Source: Sphingopyxis alaskensis RB2256
GTDB taxonomy: Bacteria; Pseudomonadota; Alphaproteobacteria; Sphingomonadales; Sphingomonadaceae
Length of the DNA: 64,000 nucleotides
NCBI RefSeq assembly: GCF_000013985.1
Contig: NC_008048.1
Coordinates: forward strand, 3,165,001 to 3,229,000
Direction: 5' to 3'
The notes beneath the pieces are model-generated. The model had not been told where the DNA came from. It worked only from the letters and a program-made list of their open reading frames with translations, and made no database searches. Positions 17,891 through 26,319 of this stretch are shown here, piece after piece; position 1 is the first letter of the stretch; each line of letters begins with the position of its first letter. The position numbers and the translations under genes are program-made.

Positions 17891-18901
17891 TTGAACGGCC
17901 GCCTTGTCTTTTTCGGCGAACTGCTGATCCGCCTCAATGCGCCGGGCAACGAGCTGCTGATGCAGTCGCCGTCGCTGGCGCTCCATGTCGGCGGCGCGGA
18001 AGCCAATGTCGCGATCGGGCTCGCCCATCTCGGCCATGCCTGCGCGATGGTATCGCGCGTTCCGGACAATGCGCTGGGTCGCGGCGCAGTGGCGGCGGTG
18101 CGCGGCGCGGGCGTCGACTGCACCGCCGTCACGACCGCGCCGGGCCGCATGGGGCTCTATTTCCTCAGCGTCGGGGCGGGGCTGCGCTCATCCGAAATCG
18201 TCTATGACCGCGCGGGATCGAGCTTTGCGGCGAGCGGCGCGGGCGATTATGACTGGGACGCGCTGCTGGACGGTGCGGCGCTGCTCCACCTGTCGGGCAT
18301 CACCCCTGCTTTGGGCCCGCGCTCGGCCGATGCCGCGCTGGCGGCGGCGCGCGCGGCGAAGCGGCTCGGCGTGCCGGTCAGCTTCGACGGCAATTACCGC
18401 GCGATGCTGTGGGAAGCATGGGACAGCGATCCGCGCGCGGTCCTGTCCGAGCTGATCGGCAGCGCCGATATCTTGTACGGCAACCACCGCGACCTGTCGC
18501 TGGTGCTGGGGCAGGTGTTTAGCGGCGAGGGCGAGGACCGGCGGCGCGAGGCGGCTGAAGCGGGCTTTGCAGCCTTTCCTGACCTCAAACTCATCGCTTC
18601 GACCGCGCGCCATACCGTCAGCGCCGATCATCACCGCATCGCGGCGCGCGTCGATCTTTGCGGCAGTTGCCATCAGACCGACGAGATCAACGTCACCGGC
18701 ATCGTCGACCGTATCGGGGCGGGCGACGCCTTTGCCGCGGGGGTGCTCCATTCGTATCTGAGTGGGGGCACCGCCGAAGCCATGGCGATGAGCGGCCTCG
18801 CGCTCACCTGCCTCAAACACTCGCTCCCCGGCGACGCGAGCCGATTCGGCCAGCGCGACATCGACGCTTTCCACGGCGGCGGGCTCGATGTCCGGCGCTG
18901 A
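17891..18901 (+). CDS. kdgK: 2-keto-3-deoxygluconate kinase (PfkB family)
   Basis: Phosphorylates KDG to KDPG, the point where both uronate branches join the Entner-Doudoroff pathway. The 336-residue PfkB kinase shows FFGELLIRLNAP at the start, GGAEANVAIGLAHLG, SFDGNYRAMLW (the KDG-kinase block) and the anion-hole/catalytic motif DRIGAGDAFAAGVLH. The conserved N-terminus begins only after 17891, where a TTG stands at a fair distance from AAGGATGAG. No in-frame ATG fits, so a TTG start is proposed. The coding end overlaps the carboxylesterase gene by 14 bases. Confidence 0.9.
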   Translation: MNGRLVFFGELLIRLNAPGNELLMQSPSLALHVGGAEANVAIGLAHLGHACAMVSRVPDNALGRGAVAAVRGAGVDCTAVTTAPGRMGLYFLSVGAGLRSSEIVYDRAGSSFAASGAGDYDWDALLDGAALLHLSGITPALGPRSADAALAAARAAKRLGVPVSFDGNYRAMLWEAWDSDPRAVLSELIGSADILYGNHRDLSLVLGQVFSGEGEDRRREAAEAGFAAFPDLKLIASTARHTVSADHHRIAARVDLCGSCHQTDEINVTGIVDRIGAGDAFAAGVLHSYLSGGTAEAMAMSGLALTCLKHSLPGDASRFGQRDIDAFHGGGLDVRR

Positions 18902-20327
18902 TCTGACGCGCCGCGCGCTGCTCGCGGCGGGCGCGGTCGCCGCATTGGCGCCGCCTATTTTTGCGCAAGAAACGCGCGACGTCCGCGTTTTCAAGGGCAT
19001 CCGCTACGCGGCGGCGCGGCGTTTCGAGGCGCCCGTCGCGCTGCCTGGCAACCGGACCGCGCTGGGCGACTTTGGCCCCGCCTGCCCGCAGCGCGGCGAT
19101 CGCTATACACCGCAGTCCGAAGACTGCCTCTTCCTCAACGTCTGGACGCCCGCGGTGGCCGACGGTGCGAAGCGCCCGGTGATGGTCTATTTCCACGGCG
19201 GCGCCTATTCGACCGGCAGCGTCACCGACCCGATCAACGATGGCGCGGCGCTCGCGGCGCGCGGCGATGTCGTGGTGGTGACGGTCAACCACCGGCTCAA
19301 CGCGCTCGGCTATCTCTATCTCGCGCGGCTCGATCCGCGCTTTCCCGACAGCGGCAATGCGGGGCAGCTCGACCTGATCGCCGCGCTCCAATGGGTGCAG
19401 CGCAATATCGCAGCCTTCGGCGGCGATCCCGCCAATGTCACTGTGTTCGGCCAGTCGGGCGGCGGCGCGAAGATCGCGACGCTGATGGCGATGCCCGCCG
19501 CCAAGGGGCTTTTCCACAAGGCGATCACCATGAGCGGGCAGCAGGTTACCGTTTCGGGCCCGCTCAACGCCACGAAGCGCGCCGAAGCCTTCCTCGCCCA
19601 GCTCGGCAAGGGTGTCGATCCCGCGACCGCGCCCATCGGGCAACTGATCGCCGCGCTGGAGGCGATCGACCCTATCCTCGGCGGCTCCGTCTACATGGGC
19701 CCCGTGCTCGACATGACGCATCTGACGCGCCACCCCTTCTGGCCCGACGCCGCGCCGCAGTCGCTCGCTATTCCGATGATGCTCGGCAACACGGTGATGG
19801 AAACGCGCGCATTCTACGCGCCCGATGGCAAGCAGCTTGCGGGGTTGAACTTTGACAATCTTGCGGCGCGCATCGCGCCCGAAATCAAGGTCGACGCGCA
19901 TCCCGAATGGGTCGTGGGCCAGTTTCGCGCGCACTATCCCAAGGCTGCCCCGATCGAGCTGTTCCACCGCATCGTCACCGCGGGGCGGAGCTGGCGCGGG
20001 CAGGTCGAGGAGGCCGAGGCGCGTGCGCGTGCCGGGGCACCGGCGCTCGTCTACCAGCTCGATTTCGAGGACGCCAAACACACCGACGACATCGGTTTCG
20101 CCTTCGGCACCATCCCCGATCCAAGCCCGGCGCAGCAGGCGATGAGCGACCGGATGATGGATGCCTTCGTCCGTTTCGCGCGCACGGGCGATCCGGGCTG
20201 GCCCGCCTACGACCTCGCCACGCGGCAGACGATGATCTTCGATCGCCTGAGCCGTGTCGAGAGCGATCCGCGCCGGTGGGAGCGCGAGCTGTTCGCGCGC
20301 GTGCCCTATATCCAGCCGGGGAGTTAA
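18888..20327 (+). CDS. Exported type B carboxylesterase
   Basis: A 479-residue esterase with a short twin-arginine-like leader (TRRALLAAGAVAALAPPIFAQ). The type B hallmarks are EDCLFLNVWTPA, MVYFHGGAYSTGS (oxyanion hole), nucleophile FGQSGGGAK with Ser near residue 189, an acidic residue near NTVMETR, and the His region DAKHTDDIGFAFG. Its start lies inside the end of kdgK, which ties it to the pectin operon. The location suggests it removes methyl, acetyl or feruloyl groups from pectin in the periplasm. That substrate is inferred, not read. Confidence 0.88.
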   Translation: MSGADLTRRALLAAGAVAALAPPIFAQETRDVRVFKGIRYAAARRFEAPVALPGNRTALGDFGPACPQRGDRYTPQSEDCLFLNVWTPAVADGAKRPVMVYFHGGAYSTGSVTDPINDGAALAARGDVVVVTVNHRLNALGYLYLARLDPRFPDSGNAGQLDLIAALQWVQRNIAAFGGDPANVTVFGQSGGGAKIATLMAMPAAKGLFHKAITMSGQQVTVSGPLNATKRAEAFLAQLGKGVDPATAPIGQLIAALEAIDPILGGSVYMGPVLDMTHLTRHPFWPDAAPQSLAIPMMLGNTVMETRAFYAPDGKQLAGLNFDNLAARIAPEIKVDAHPEWVVGQFRAHYPKAAPIELFHRIVTAGRSWRGQVEEAEARARAGAPALVYQLDFEDAKHTDDIGFAFGTIPDPSPAQQAMSDRMMDAFVRFARTGDPGWPAYDLATRQTMIFDRLSRVESDPRRWERELFARVPYIQPGS

Positions 20328-20351
20328 GCGGCAGTCACAATGCCCTTGTTC

Positions 20352-20427
20352 GTCATCCCGGCGAAGGCCGGGATCTCGCCGGTGCGTGAGGGGGCGAGGG
20401 TGAGATCCCGGCCTTCGCCGGGATGAC
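20352..20427. repeat. Inverted repeat of the CCCGGCGAAGGCCGGG family
   Basis: GTCATCCCGGCGAAGGCCGG at the left and its reverse complement at the right, around a 30-base centre. It sits between the stops of two convergent genes and could act as a bidirectional transcript end. A close relative lies at 40585-40641. Confidence 0.8.
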
Positions 20428-20433
20428 GGTTGG

Positions 20434-21405
20434 TTAAACGATCCCGTGCGACCCCAGCCAGTTCCAAAGCAGTTCGGGCCAGATCGCAATGGGCAGCCCC
20501 GCGGTTTTCATCAGCCCGAAACCATGGCCGCCGCGCTCGAAGAAATGTGCTTCGCACGGCGCGCCGATACGCCGCGCCGCATCGCGCAGGCGCACGCTGT
20601 TATCGATCCTGACGACATCATCGTCCTCGGCGTGGAGCAGCCAGAGCGGTGGCTGGTCGGCGCGGACATTGCGTTCGGGCGAATGGAGCGCCTCGCGCGC
20701 CGCATCGGGGTTCGCGCCGATCAGCTTCTCGCGGCTCACCGCATGGGCGATCGCGGGGTCCATCGACACGACCGGATAGATGGCGGCGAGCGCATCGGGT
20801 CGCGCGGGCAGCGCGTCGGCGGCATCGACGGGCGCGTAGACCGTCGCGTCGAAGCGCGTGAGCAGGCTCGTCGCCACCTGTCCGCCCGCCGAAAAACCGC
20901 CAAAGACGACGCGCGCCGGGTCGATGCCGTCGGCACCCGCGCGGCTGCGCACCAGCCGCATCGCGCGCTGAGCATCGGCGAGCGGCACGTCGGCCCCGTT
21001 CGCCCAGCCGTCGCCCGGCAGGCGATAAAAGAGGACGTAAACGGTGACGCCGCGTTCGCTCAGCCAGCGCGCCAGCTCATAGCCTTCCTTGTCGATCACG
21101 ACATAGCGATAGCCGCCGCCGGGGGCGAGAATCACCGCCGCGCCATTGGGCCTTGCGGGGCGGAAGATGTCGAGCCGCGGGCGCGTGATTCCTTCGAGCA
21201 TCCGGTCGCTGGCATCCGCCTCGTCGCTGCGCTGGATCACCCGTTCGGCAAGGCCGCGCGGCGGGACGACATGGCCACCGGGCCACAGCGGCAGGCTCGC
21301 GTCGGGAACGACACCCGTCGGCCGCGTCCACGACGTGTGCGCGGCGACGCTCGCGAAGGGCAGCGCGAGGCTGGCGGCCAGCAGCGCGCGGCGACCGACC
21401 GTCAT
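20434..21405 (-). CDS. Exported alpha/beta hydrolase, probable sugar-ester deacetylase
   Basis: A 323-residue alpha/beta hydrolase of the BD-FAE/acetylxylan-esterase-like type with a twin-arginine-type leader (MTVGRRALLAASLALPFASVAAH). The oxyanion-hole motif is LAPGGGYRYV, the nucleophile elbow GGFSAGGQ, the acid in HAEDDDVV and the His in ERGGHGFGL. The ATG at 21405 overlaps the stop of the cupin gene by four bases. It is the third gene of the unit pectate lyase - cupin - hydrolase, so pectin acetyl or other ester removal is likely but unproven. Confidence 0.87.
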   Translation of the reverse strand: MTVGRRALLAASLALPFASVAAHTSWTRPTGVVPDASLPLWPGGHVVPPRGLAERVIQRSDEADASDRMLEGITRPRLDIFRPARPNGAAVILAPGGGYRYVVIDKEGYELARWLSERGVTVYVLFYRLPGDGWANGADVPLADAQRAMRLVRSRAGADGIDPARVVFGGFSAGGQVATSLLTRFDATVYAPVDAADALPARPDALAAIYPVVSMDPAIAHAVSREKLIGANPDAAREALHSPERNVRADQPPLWLLHAEDDDVVRIDNSVRLRDAARRIGAPCEAHFFERGGHGFGLMKTAGLPIAIWPELLWNWLGSHGIV

Positions 21406-21806
21406 TGTCCGACCCTTTGGTTGGGATAGGCGATGATGAGGACCAGCGGTTCGCTTCCTGTCTGGCGGATGCCGACCCTCGCGCCCTTGTAGAGCCACGC
21501 GGCCATGCCGGTGCCGAGCGCCTGCTCCTTTCCGTCCGAATGGACGATACCCGTCCCCGACACGACATAATAAATCTCGTCATGGTCGATGGGATGTACG
21601 CCGATAGCCGCGCCGACGTGCAGTGCGCGCTTGCGAAACTCGAAGCTGCGCGGTGCGGGAACGGCGTCGCTGATTCGCCACGCGGTCGACATGCCGATTT
21701 GCCCGTGCGGCGGCGCTTCCTCGCGCACCGTCGCCGCTTCGTCGATCACGACCATCGCAGGGGCGGCGCCGGCGCCCGCGAGCAATATGGCGAGCAGCGC
21801 GCTCAT
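21402..21806 (-). CDS. Small exported cupin-domain protein
   Basis: A 134-residue protein with a signal peptide (MSALLAILLAGAGAAPA) followed by one cupin barrel. The metal-site motif reads GVHPIDHDEIYYVVSGTG, giving His71, His75 and Glu77. The second cupin motif, where a His is normal, reads KGARVGIRQTG and lacks it. The size recalls KdgF, a cytoplasmic cupin that linearises unsaturated uronates, but this one is exported and the match is loose. Both ends overlap neighbours by four bases (ATGA), so it is tightly coupled to pectate lyase and hydrolase. Function unknown. Confidence 0.8.
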   Translation of the reverse strand: MSALLAILLAGAGAAPAMVVIDEAATVREEAPPHGQIGMSTAWRISDAVPAPRSFEFRKRALHVGAAIGVHPIDHDEIYYVVSGTGIVHSDGKEQALGTGMAAWLYKGARVGIRQTGSEPLVLIIAYPNQRVGQ

Positions 21807-23182
21807 GGCGCTTCGCCGCGCGAGGCGCGGTCGCGCGCCGACAGATGTTCCTGCGGCATGGGGGCGGTCTGCCCCGGATAGCGGCCCGACCGGGGCTCCA
21901 TCGTCGCCAGATCCCAGTCGCCTTCGACAAAGGGCGCGCGCACTGGCGGCTTGACCGCCGGATAGGCGCTCACTTCCTTTTCGTCGTCGATGATCGCGCC
22001 GCGCCCTTCGGCAACGAAGAAGAGCACGCGAATCTCTTCTGCATCGCGCGCCCACGGGCGCGCGCCCGCGCTCGCCAGCACCGACGTTTCGACATCGCGC
22101 ACCGGCAGGATGCGGTAGCCATCGACGGCCGCGAGCGGCGCCCTGGCGCGGATCAGCGCGGCGCGCGTTTCGCCATAGCGGCCGAATTCGGGCAGCGCCT
22201 TGCCGTGGCGGTCGACCGCCAGATTGTCCTTTCCATAAAACTCCAGGTCGCCGTCGCCGCCGAGCATCAGAAAGGGCAGACCCTCGTCGGTGTCGTTGCC
22301 GCCGCGCATGACATTGCCGATCGCGGTGATCTGGCCCGTGACATGGTCGTGCCCGGTCCACTCAAGGTCCATCAGGTTGTAATGCACCGCGCGGTGCTTG
22401 GGGTTGTAGATCAGATTGTTGATCATCAGCACCCGCGCGCCGCCCTTCACCAGCGGGTTGCGCTCGACATTATGCGCCCAGAGATTGCGGTAAAACACGA
22501 TGCCGGTGGCATTGTCGTGGACCAGCGACCCCTTGCTGTGCTCGCCCTTGGGGTGGCTCGCATCGGCAAGACCCTCGGCGGCGAGATTGTTCGAAAAGGT
22601 GATGTTGCGGCTTGTCCCAGCGCGCCATTCCTCGACCGTATTGCCGGTGAAGCGCGGCCCCGACGCCGACATATTTTCGTCGATCGCCCACAGGAAGGTG
22701 CAATGATCGACGATGACATTGTGCGCGGCGACGGTCGAAAGGGCGTCGGCCTCCCACCCGCTGCGCTTCGGCTGGCCATCGACGCCGGTATAGACGCGCA
22801 GGTGGCGCAGGATGACGTCGTGTGTCTTCACGTCGATGCCGGTGCGGATCAGCGTGATGCCGGGGCCGGGCGCGGTTTGCCCCGCGATCGTCAGATAGGG
22901 GTGTTTGATCTCAACGGGCTGGCGCCCCATGTCGATCACGCCGCCGACCTCGAAAACGATGATGCGCGGTCCCGGCGTGTCGATCGCGGCCTTGAGCGAC
23001 CCCGGCCCGTCGGCGGCCAGCGTCGTCACGCGCAGGATCTTGCCGCCGCGCCCGCCGGGAGTTTCGGCCGCCGGACCGACCGCGCCGGGGAAGGCGCGCG
23101 GCGTCGCTTCGGCGGCGGCGAGCGGCGCGCAAGGCAGCGCAAGGGCCAGCAAAAGCGCGGCTATCCATGGAGTGCAACGCAT
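21803..23182 (-). CDS. Pectate lyase, PL1-like right-handed beta-helix
   Basis: A secreted or periplasmic lyase of 459 residues that cleaves polygalacturonate by beta-elimination. The signal peptide runs to about residue 25 (LLLALALPCAPLAAAEA). The mature N-terminus AFPGAVGPAAETPGGRGGKILRV is the usual PL1 opening. Coil repeats include VIVDHCTFLWAIDENMS (the vWiDH-like motif), RNITFSNNLAAEGL and HSKGSLVHDNATG. Two adjacent ATGs are possible at 23185 and 23182. The second is better spaced from GGGAGAG. An operator copy at 23241-23252 lies about 60 bases upstream. Confidence 0.9.
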   Translation of the reverse strand: MRCTPWIAALLLALALPCAPLAAAEATPRAFPGAVGPAAETPGGRGGKILRVTTLAADGPGSLKAAIDTPGPRIIVFEVGGVIDMGRQPVEIKHPYLTIAGQTAPGPGITLIRTGIDVKTHDVILRHLRVYTGVDGQPKRSGWEADALSTVAAHNVIVDHCTFLWAIDENMSASGPRFTGNTVEEWRAGTSRNITFSNNLAAEGLADASHPKGEHSKGSLVHDNATGIVFYRNLWAHNVERNPLVKGGARVLMINNLIYNPKHRAVHYNLMDLEWTGHDHVTGQITAIGNVMRGGNDTDEGLPFLMLGGDGDLEFYGKDNLAVDRHGKALPEFGRYGETRAALIRARAPLAAVDGYRILPVRDVETSVLASAGARPWARDAEEIRVLFFVAEGRGAIIDDEKEVSAYPAVKPPVRAPFVEGDWDLATMEPRSGRYPGQTAPMPQEHLSARDRASRGEAP

Positions 23183-23240
23183 CATTCTCTCCCTTGTTCT
23201 TTGGGTCTTGACAGGGCGTCGCCTATCCTTCAATCTTTCT

Positions 23241-23252
23241 GACACCGGTTAC
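23241..23252. promoter_or_regulatory. LacI-type operator, copy 3
   Basis: GACACCGGTTAC, about 60 bases before the pectate lyase start. It is identical to copy 2 and lies in the 260-base divergent promoter region with copy 4. Confidence 0.75.
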
Positions 23253-23384
23253 CCCAATCGGTCAACGAGAAAATCATTCCAGGAGAGAGGGTCTGATCGG
23301 GATCGTCGCAACGACGGGCGGACCATCATCACTCTCTGACATTCGATGGACAGCATGGCGCTCCGCGCCATTGTGTCGAGTAAA

Positions 23385-23396
23385 GTAACCGGTGTC
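23385..23396. promoter_or_regulatory. LacI-type operator, copy 4
   Basis: GTAACCGGTGTC, the reverse complement of copy 3, about 46 bases before the TonB receptor start. Copies 3 and 4 are 144 bases apart, a distance compatible with looping by a LacI tetramer. Confidence 0.75.
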
Positions 23397-23442
23397 ATTT
23401 CTTGCGCGAGCGAGGATGCGGGGCGATTAAGGGAGGATGGAA

Positions 23443-26238
23443 ATGTCAATTCAAGCAATGCGGAGCGTTCGCACTTTGACCCGGCTGGCGTGCGGGGCCT
23501 CGCTTGCCGTGCTGGCGGCGTCGCCGGTGTGGGCGCAGGATGCTGCTGAAGAGGCGGTCGCCAGCGAAGACGAGATCGTCGTCACCGGCTTTCGCGCCTC
23601 GCTCGACGAAGCACTCAACCAGAAACGCGATTCGATCTCGGCTGTCGACGTCATCGTGGCGGAGGACATTGCGAAATTCCCGGATCAGAATCTGGCTGAA
23701 TCGCTGCAACGCATTCCCGGCATCTCCATCCAGCGCGACGCTGGCGAAGGCCGCGCGATCACGGTTCGCGGGCTTGGCGCACAGTTCACGCGCGTTCGCC
23801 TGAACGGCATGGAAACCATCGCGACGTCGACCGACGGCGCCGCGGCGAACCGCGACCGCGCGTTCGATTTCAACGTCTTTGCCTCCGAACTCTTCACCTC
23901 GCTGGTGGTCCATAAGACCGCCTCGGCCTCGCTCGACGAAGGCTCGCTGGGGGCAGTGGTCGATCTCAACACCGGCAATCCGCTGGGCGGCAAGGAAGGG
24001 CTGACGCTCGTTGGCTCGGCGCAGGCGCGTTACAACGACCTCACCGAAAATGTCGATCCGCGGCTGGCAGGCCTGATCGCCTGGACCGACGCCGATCGCA
24101 CCTTCGGCGTTTCGGCGTCGGTCGCCTGGTCCGATTATACGACGGACGAACTGGGCAATAACAGCGTTCGCTGGGCGCAGGCGCCGTTCCGCAGTGTAGA
24201 TGGTGTAACTTGCCTTTCGGGCTCCAGTTTCGTCGCAAATCCCTCGGCCGGCTGTATCGAGGTTGCCGAAGCGTTCCACCCGCGCATCCCGCGTTACGGC
24301 CTGGTGCGGCATGAACGCGAACGGCTGGGTGCGACCGCCTCGATCCAGTTCGAGCCAAGCGAGAATACGAAGATTTCGATCGACGGGCTATATTCGCGGT
24401 TCAAGGAAGTGCGCGACGAATATTGGGGCGAAGTGCTGTTGCGCAGCGAAGAGCGCGGCATCGATGTGTCCAACTACACGATCGATGAAGACAACAATCT
24501 GATCGCGGCGGATCTCGATAATGTGTACATCCGCACCGAACGCTATTCGCGTGAGAGCGAGACCGAATTCTACCAATTGTCGGGGCGCCTGGAACAGCGG
24601 CTGACCGACACGTTCAAGATCAATCTGCTTGGCGGTTTTTCGAAGTCGCAGGCCGATATCCCGATCGAAACGACGCTGGCGTTCGACGACCGGGACGGCA
24701 CCGGGTATCGCTATGATTATACGAACATGAAGTTCCCGGTTCTCAGCTTCGGTCCGGGCATCGAGGATCCTTCGTCGTTCGTGCTCGCCGAATTCCGCGA
24801 TCGCCCGTCGTTCCTGACCAACAAGTTCAAGACGGTGTCGCTCGATTTCGACTGGGACGTGGCCGACCGGTTCAAGCTGCTTGGCGGCGGTTTCTATCGT
24901 CAGTTCGATTTCGATACGGTCGGCTTCCGCCGCGACAGCACCTATTGTGCCGCCTTCACCTGCGCGCCCGGTACCACCGGCCTGCCGGTAACGGCTGACA
25001 TTGCCGAACTGTTCAAGCTGGGCAAAGCGGGGCAGCCATCGGGCAATACCAACGCCTGGATCGTGCCAGATCTCGATGCGGGGACGGCGCTGATCGACCT
25101 CTACAACCGTCCGGCCGTCCTTCAGCAAGGTGAACAGCGCGCAGTCACCGAAAAAACCTATGGCGGCTGGTTTATGACCGAGTTCGAAACCGAACTCGCC
25201 GGGATGCGGCTGACCGGTAATGCCGGCGTGCGCTATGCCAAAACCGAGCAATCGTCTTCGGGTTTCACAAGCGGAACATTCGTTACGGTCGACCGGACCT
25301 ATGACGACTGGTTGCCGTCGTTCAACCTGAACCTGCATCCGACCGAGAACATCATTCTGCGCGGGGCGATCGCGAAGGTGATCACGCGCCCCACGCTCGG
25401 CAATCTGTCGCCGGGCGGTGCCGTCGATCAGTTTAATTTCCGGATCACCTCGGGTAACCCGTTCCTCGATCCGTTCCGCGCGACGACTTTCGATCTGGCC
25501 GCCGAATGGTATTTCGCACCGGGAGCACTCGCTTCGGTGGCTTTGTTCGCCAAGGATATCGAAAGCTTCCCCATTTCTACTTCACTTCAGGGGACATATG
25601 CCGACAGCGGCCTGCCGCTCTCGCTTCTGACGCCGGGAACCCCGGCTTATGATGCTGTCGTGGGCGGTTCGAACCCCAACCGGCAGTTCGAGTTCCGTAC
25701 GACCGGAAACGGCCCCGGCGCGAGCCTCAAGGGCATGGAATTGTCGCTCCAGCTACCATTCTCTGTGTTCTCGGACTCGTTGCGTCACTTTGGCGTGCTC
25801 GGCAATGCGACGTTCGTAAAAAGCAATGTCGACTACACGATTGCCGGGCCCTTGGCATATGATCCTGTCGATAACCGGCTCGAGGCACAGCCAGCGGGCG
25901 TCTATACCCAGCCGCTGCTCAACCTTGCCAAGCGGGCGTGGAATGCCACCGTCTATTACGACGACGGCAAATTCTCGGCGCGTACGTCGGCGGCATGGCG
26001 CAGCGGCTATAATGACGGCACCAGCGGCAACGGCAATGTGTTCGAAGGTTATGGCAGTTCGTTCAACGTCGATGCGTCGATCCGTTATGCGATCACCGAA
26101 AATATCGAACTGTCGATCGAGGGGACGAACCTTACGGACGATTATCGCTATCGCTTCACCGACCTCGAAGCGAATCGCAACTATGAGAACAACCACTACG
26201 GCCGCACCTTCCTGTTCGGTGCGCGCGTCAAGATCTGA
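23443..26238 (+). CDS. TonB-dependent receptor for pectin oligosaccharides
   Basis: A 931-residue outer-membrane receptor. It has a signal peptide ending SPVWAQD, a TonB box-like DEIVVTGF, and a plug with RASLDEALNQKRDSISAVDV, VAEDIAKFPDQNLAESLQRIPG and RDAGEGRAITVRGLG. This is the Caulobacter/sphingomonad class that often serves polysaccharide use. The barrel ends GRTFLFGARVKI. ATG 23443 is favoured over 23437 because GGGAGG abuts the earlier one. It is divergent from pectate lyase with shared operators, so oligogalacturonide or arabinan uptake is inferred. A terminator follows the stop. Confidence 0.92.
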   Translation: MSIQAMRSVRTLTRLACGASLAVLAASPVWAQDAAEEAVASEDEIVVTGFRASLDEALNQKRDSISAVDVIVAEDIAKFPDQNLAESLQRIPGISIQRDAGEGRAITVRGLGAQFTRVRLNGMETIATSTDGAAANRDRAFDFNVFASELFTSLVVHKTASASLDEGSLGAVVDLNTGNPLGGKEGLTLVGSAQARYNDLTENVDPRLAGLIAWTDADRTFGVSASVAWSDYTTDELGNNSVRWAQAPFRSVDGVTCLSGSSFVANPSAGCIEVAEAFHPRIPRYGLVRHERERLGATASIQFEPSENTKISIDGLYSRFKEVRDEYWGEVLLRSEERGIDVSNYTIDEDNNLIAADLDNVYIRTERYSRESETEFYQLSGRLEQRLTDTFKINLLGGFSKSQADIPIETTLAFDDRDGTGYRYDYTNMKFPVLSFGPGIEDPSSFVLAEFRDRPSFLTNKFKTVSLDFDWDVADRFKLLGGGFYRQFDFDTVGFRRDSTYCAAFTCAPGTTGLPVTADIAELFKLGKAGQPSGNTNAWIVPDLDAGTALIDLYNRPAVLQQGEQRAVTEKTYGGWFMTEFETELAGMRLTGNAGVRYAKTEQSSSGFTSGTFVTVDRTYDDWLPSFNLNLHPTENIILRGAIAKVITRPTLGNLSPGGAVDQFNFRITSGNPFLDPFRATTFDLAAEWYFAPGALASVALFAKDIESFPISTSLQGTYADSGLPLSLLTPGTPAYDAVVGGSNPNRQFEFRTTGNGPGASLKGMELSLQLPFSVFSDSLRHFGVLGNATFVKSNVDYTIAGPLAYDPVDNRLEAQPAGVYTQPLLNLAKRAWNATVYYDDGKFSARTSAAWRSGYNDGTSGNGNVFEGYGSSFNVDASIRYAITENIELSIEGTNLTDDYRYRFTDLEANRNYENNHYGRTFLFGARVKI

Positions 26239-26260
26239 CGCCGAAGATCGATCCTGGAGA

Positions 26261-26297
26261 GGGCCCGGCCTGCGGTTGCGGGGGCCGGGCCTTTTCT
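26261..26297 (+). terminator. Rho-independent terminator after the pectin TonB receptor
   Basis: GGCCCGGCC (26262-26270) pairs with GGCCGGGCC (26283-26291), followed by TTTTC. It lies 24 bases after the receptor stop. Some read-through into the GH43 gene may occur. Confidence 0.88.
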
Positions 26298-26319
26298 TTC
26301 ATGAAAGAGGGAAAGGCCG

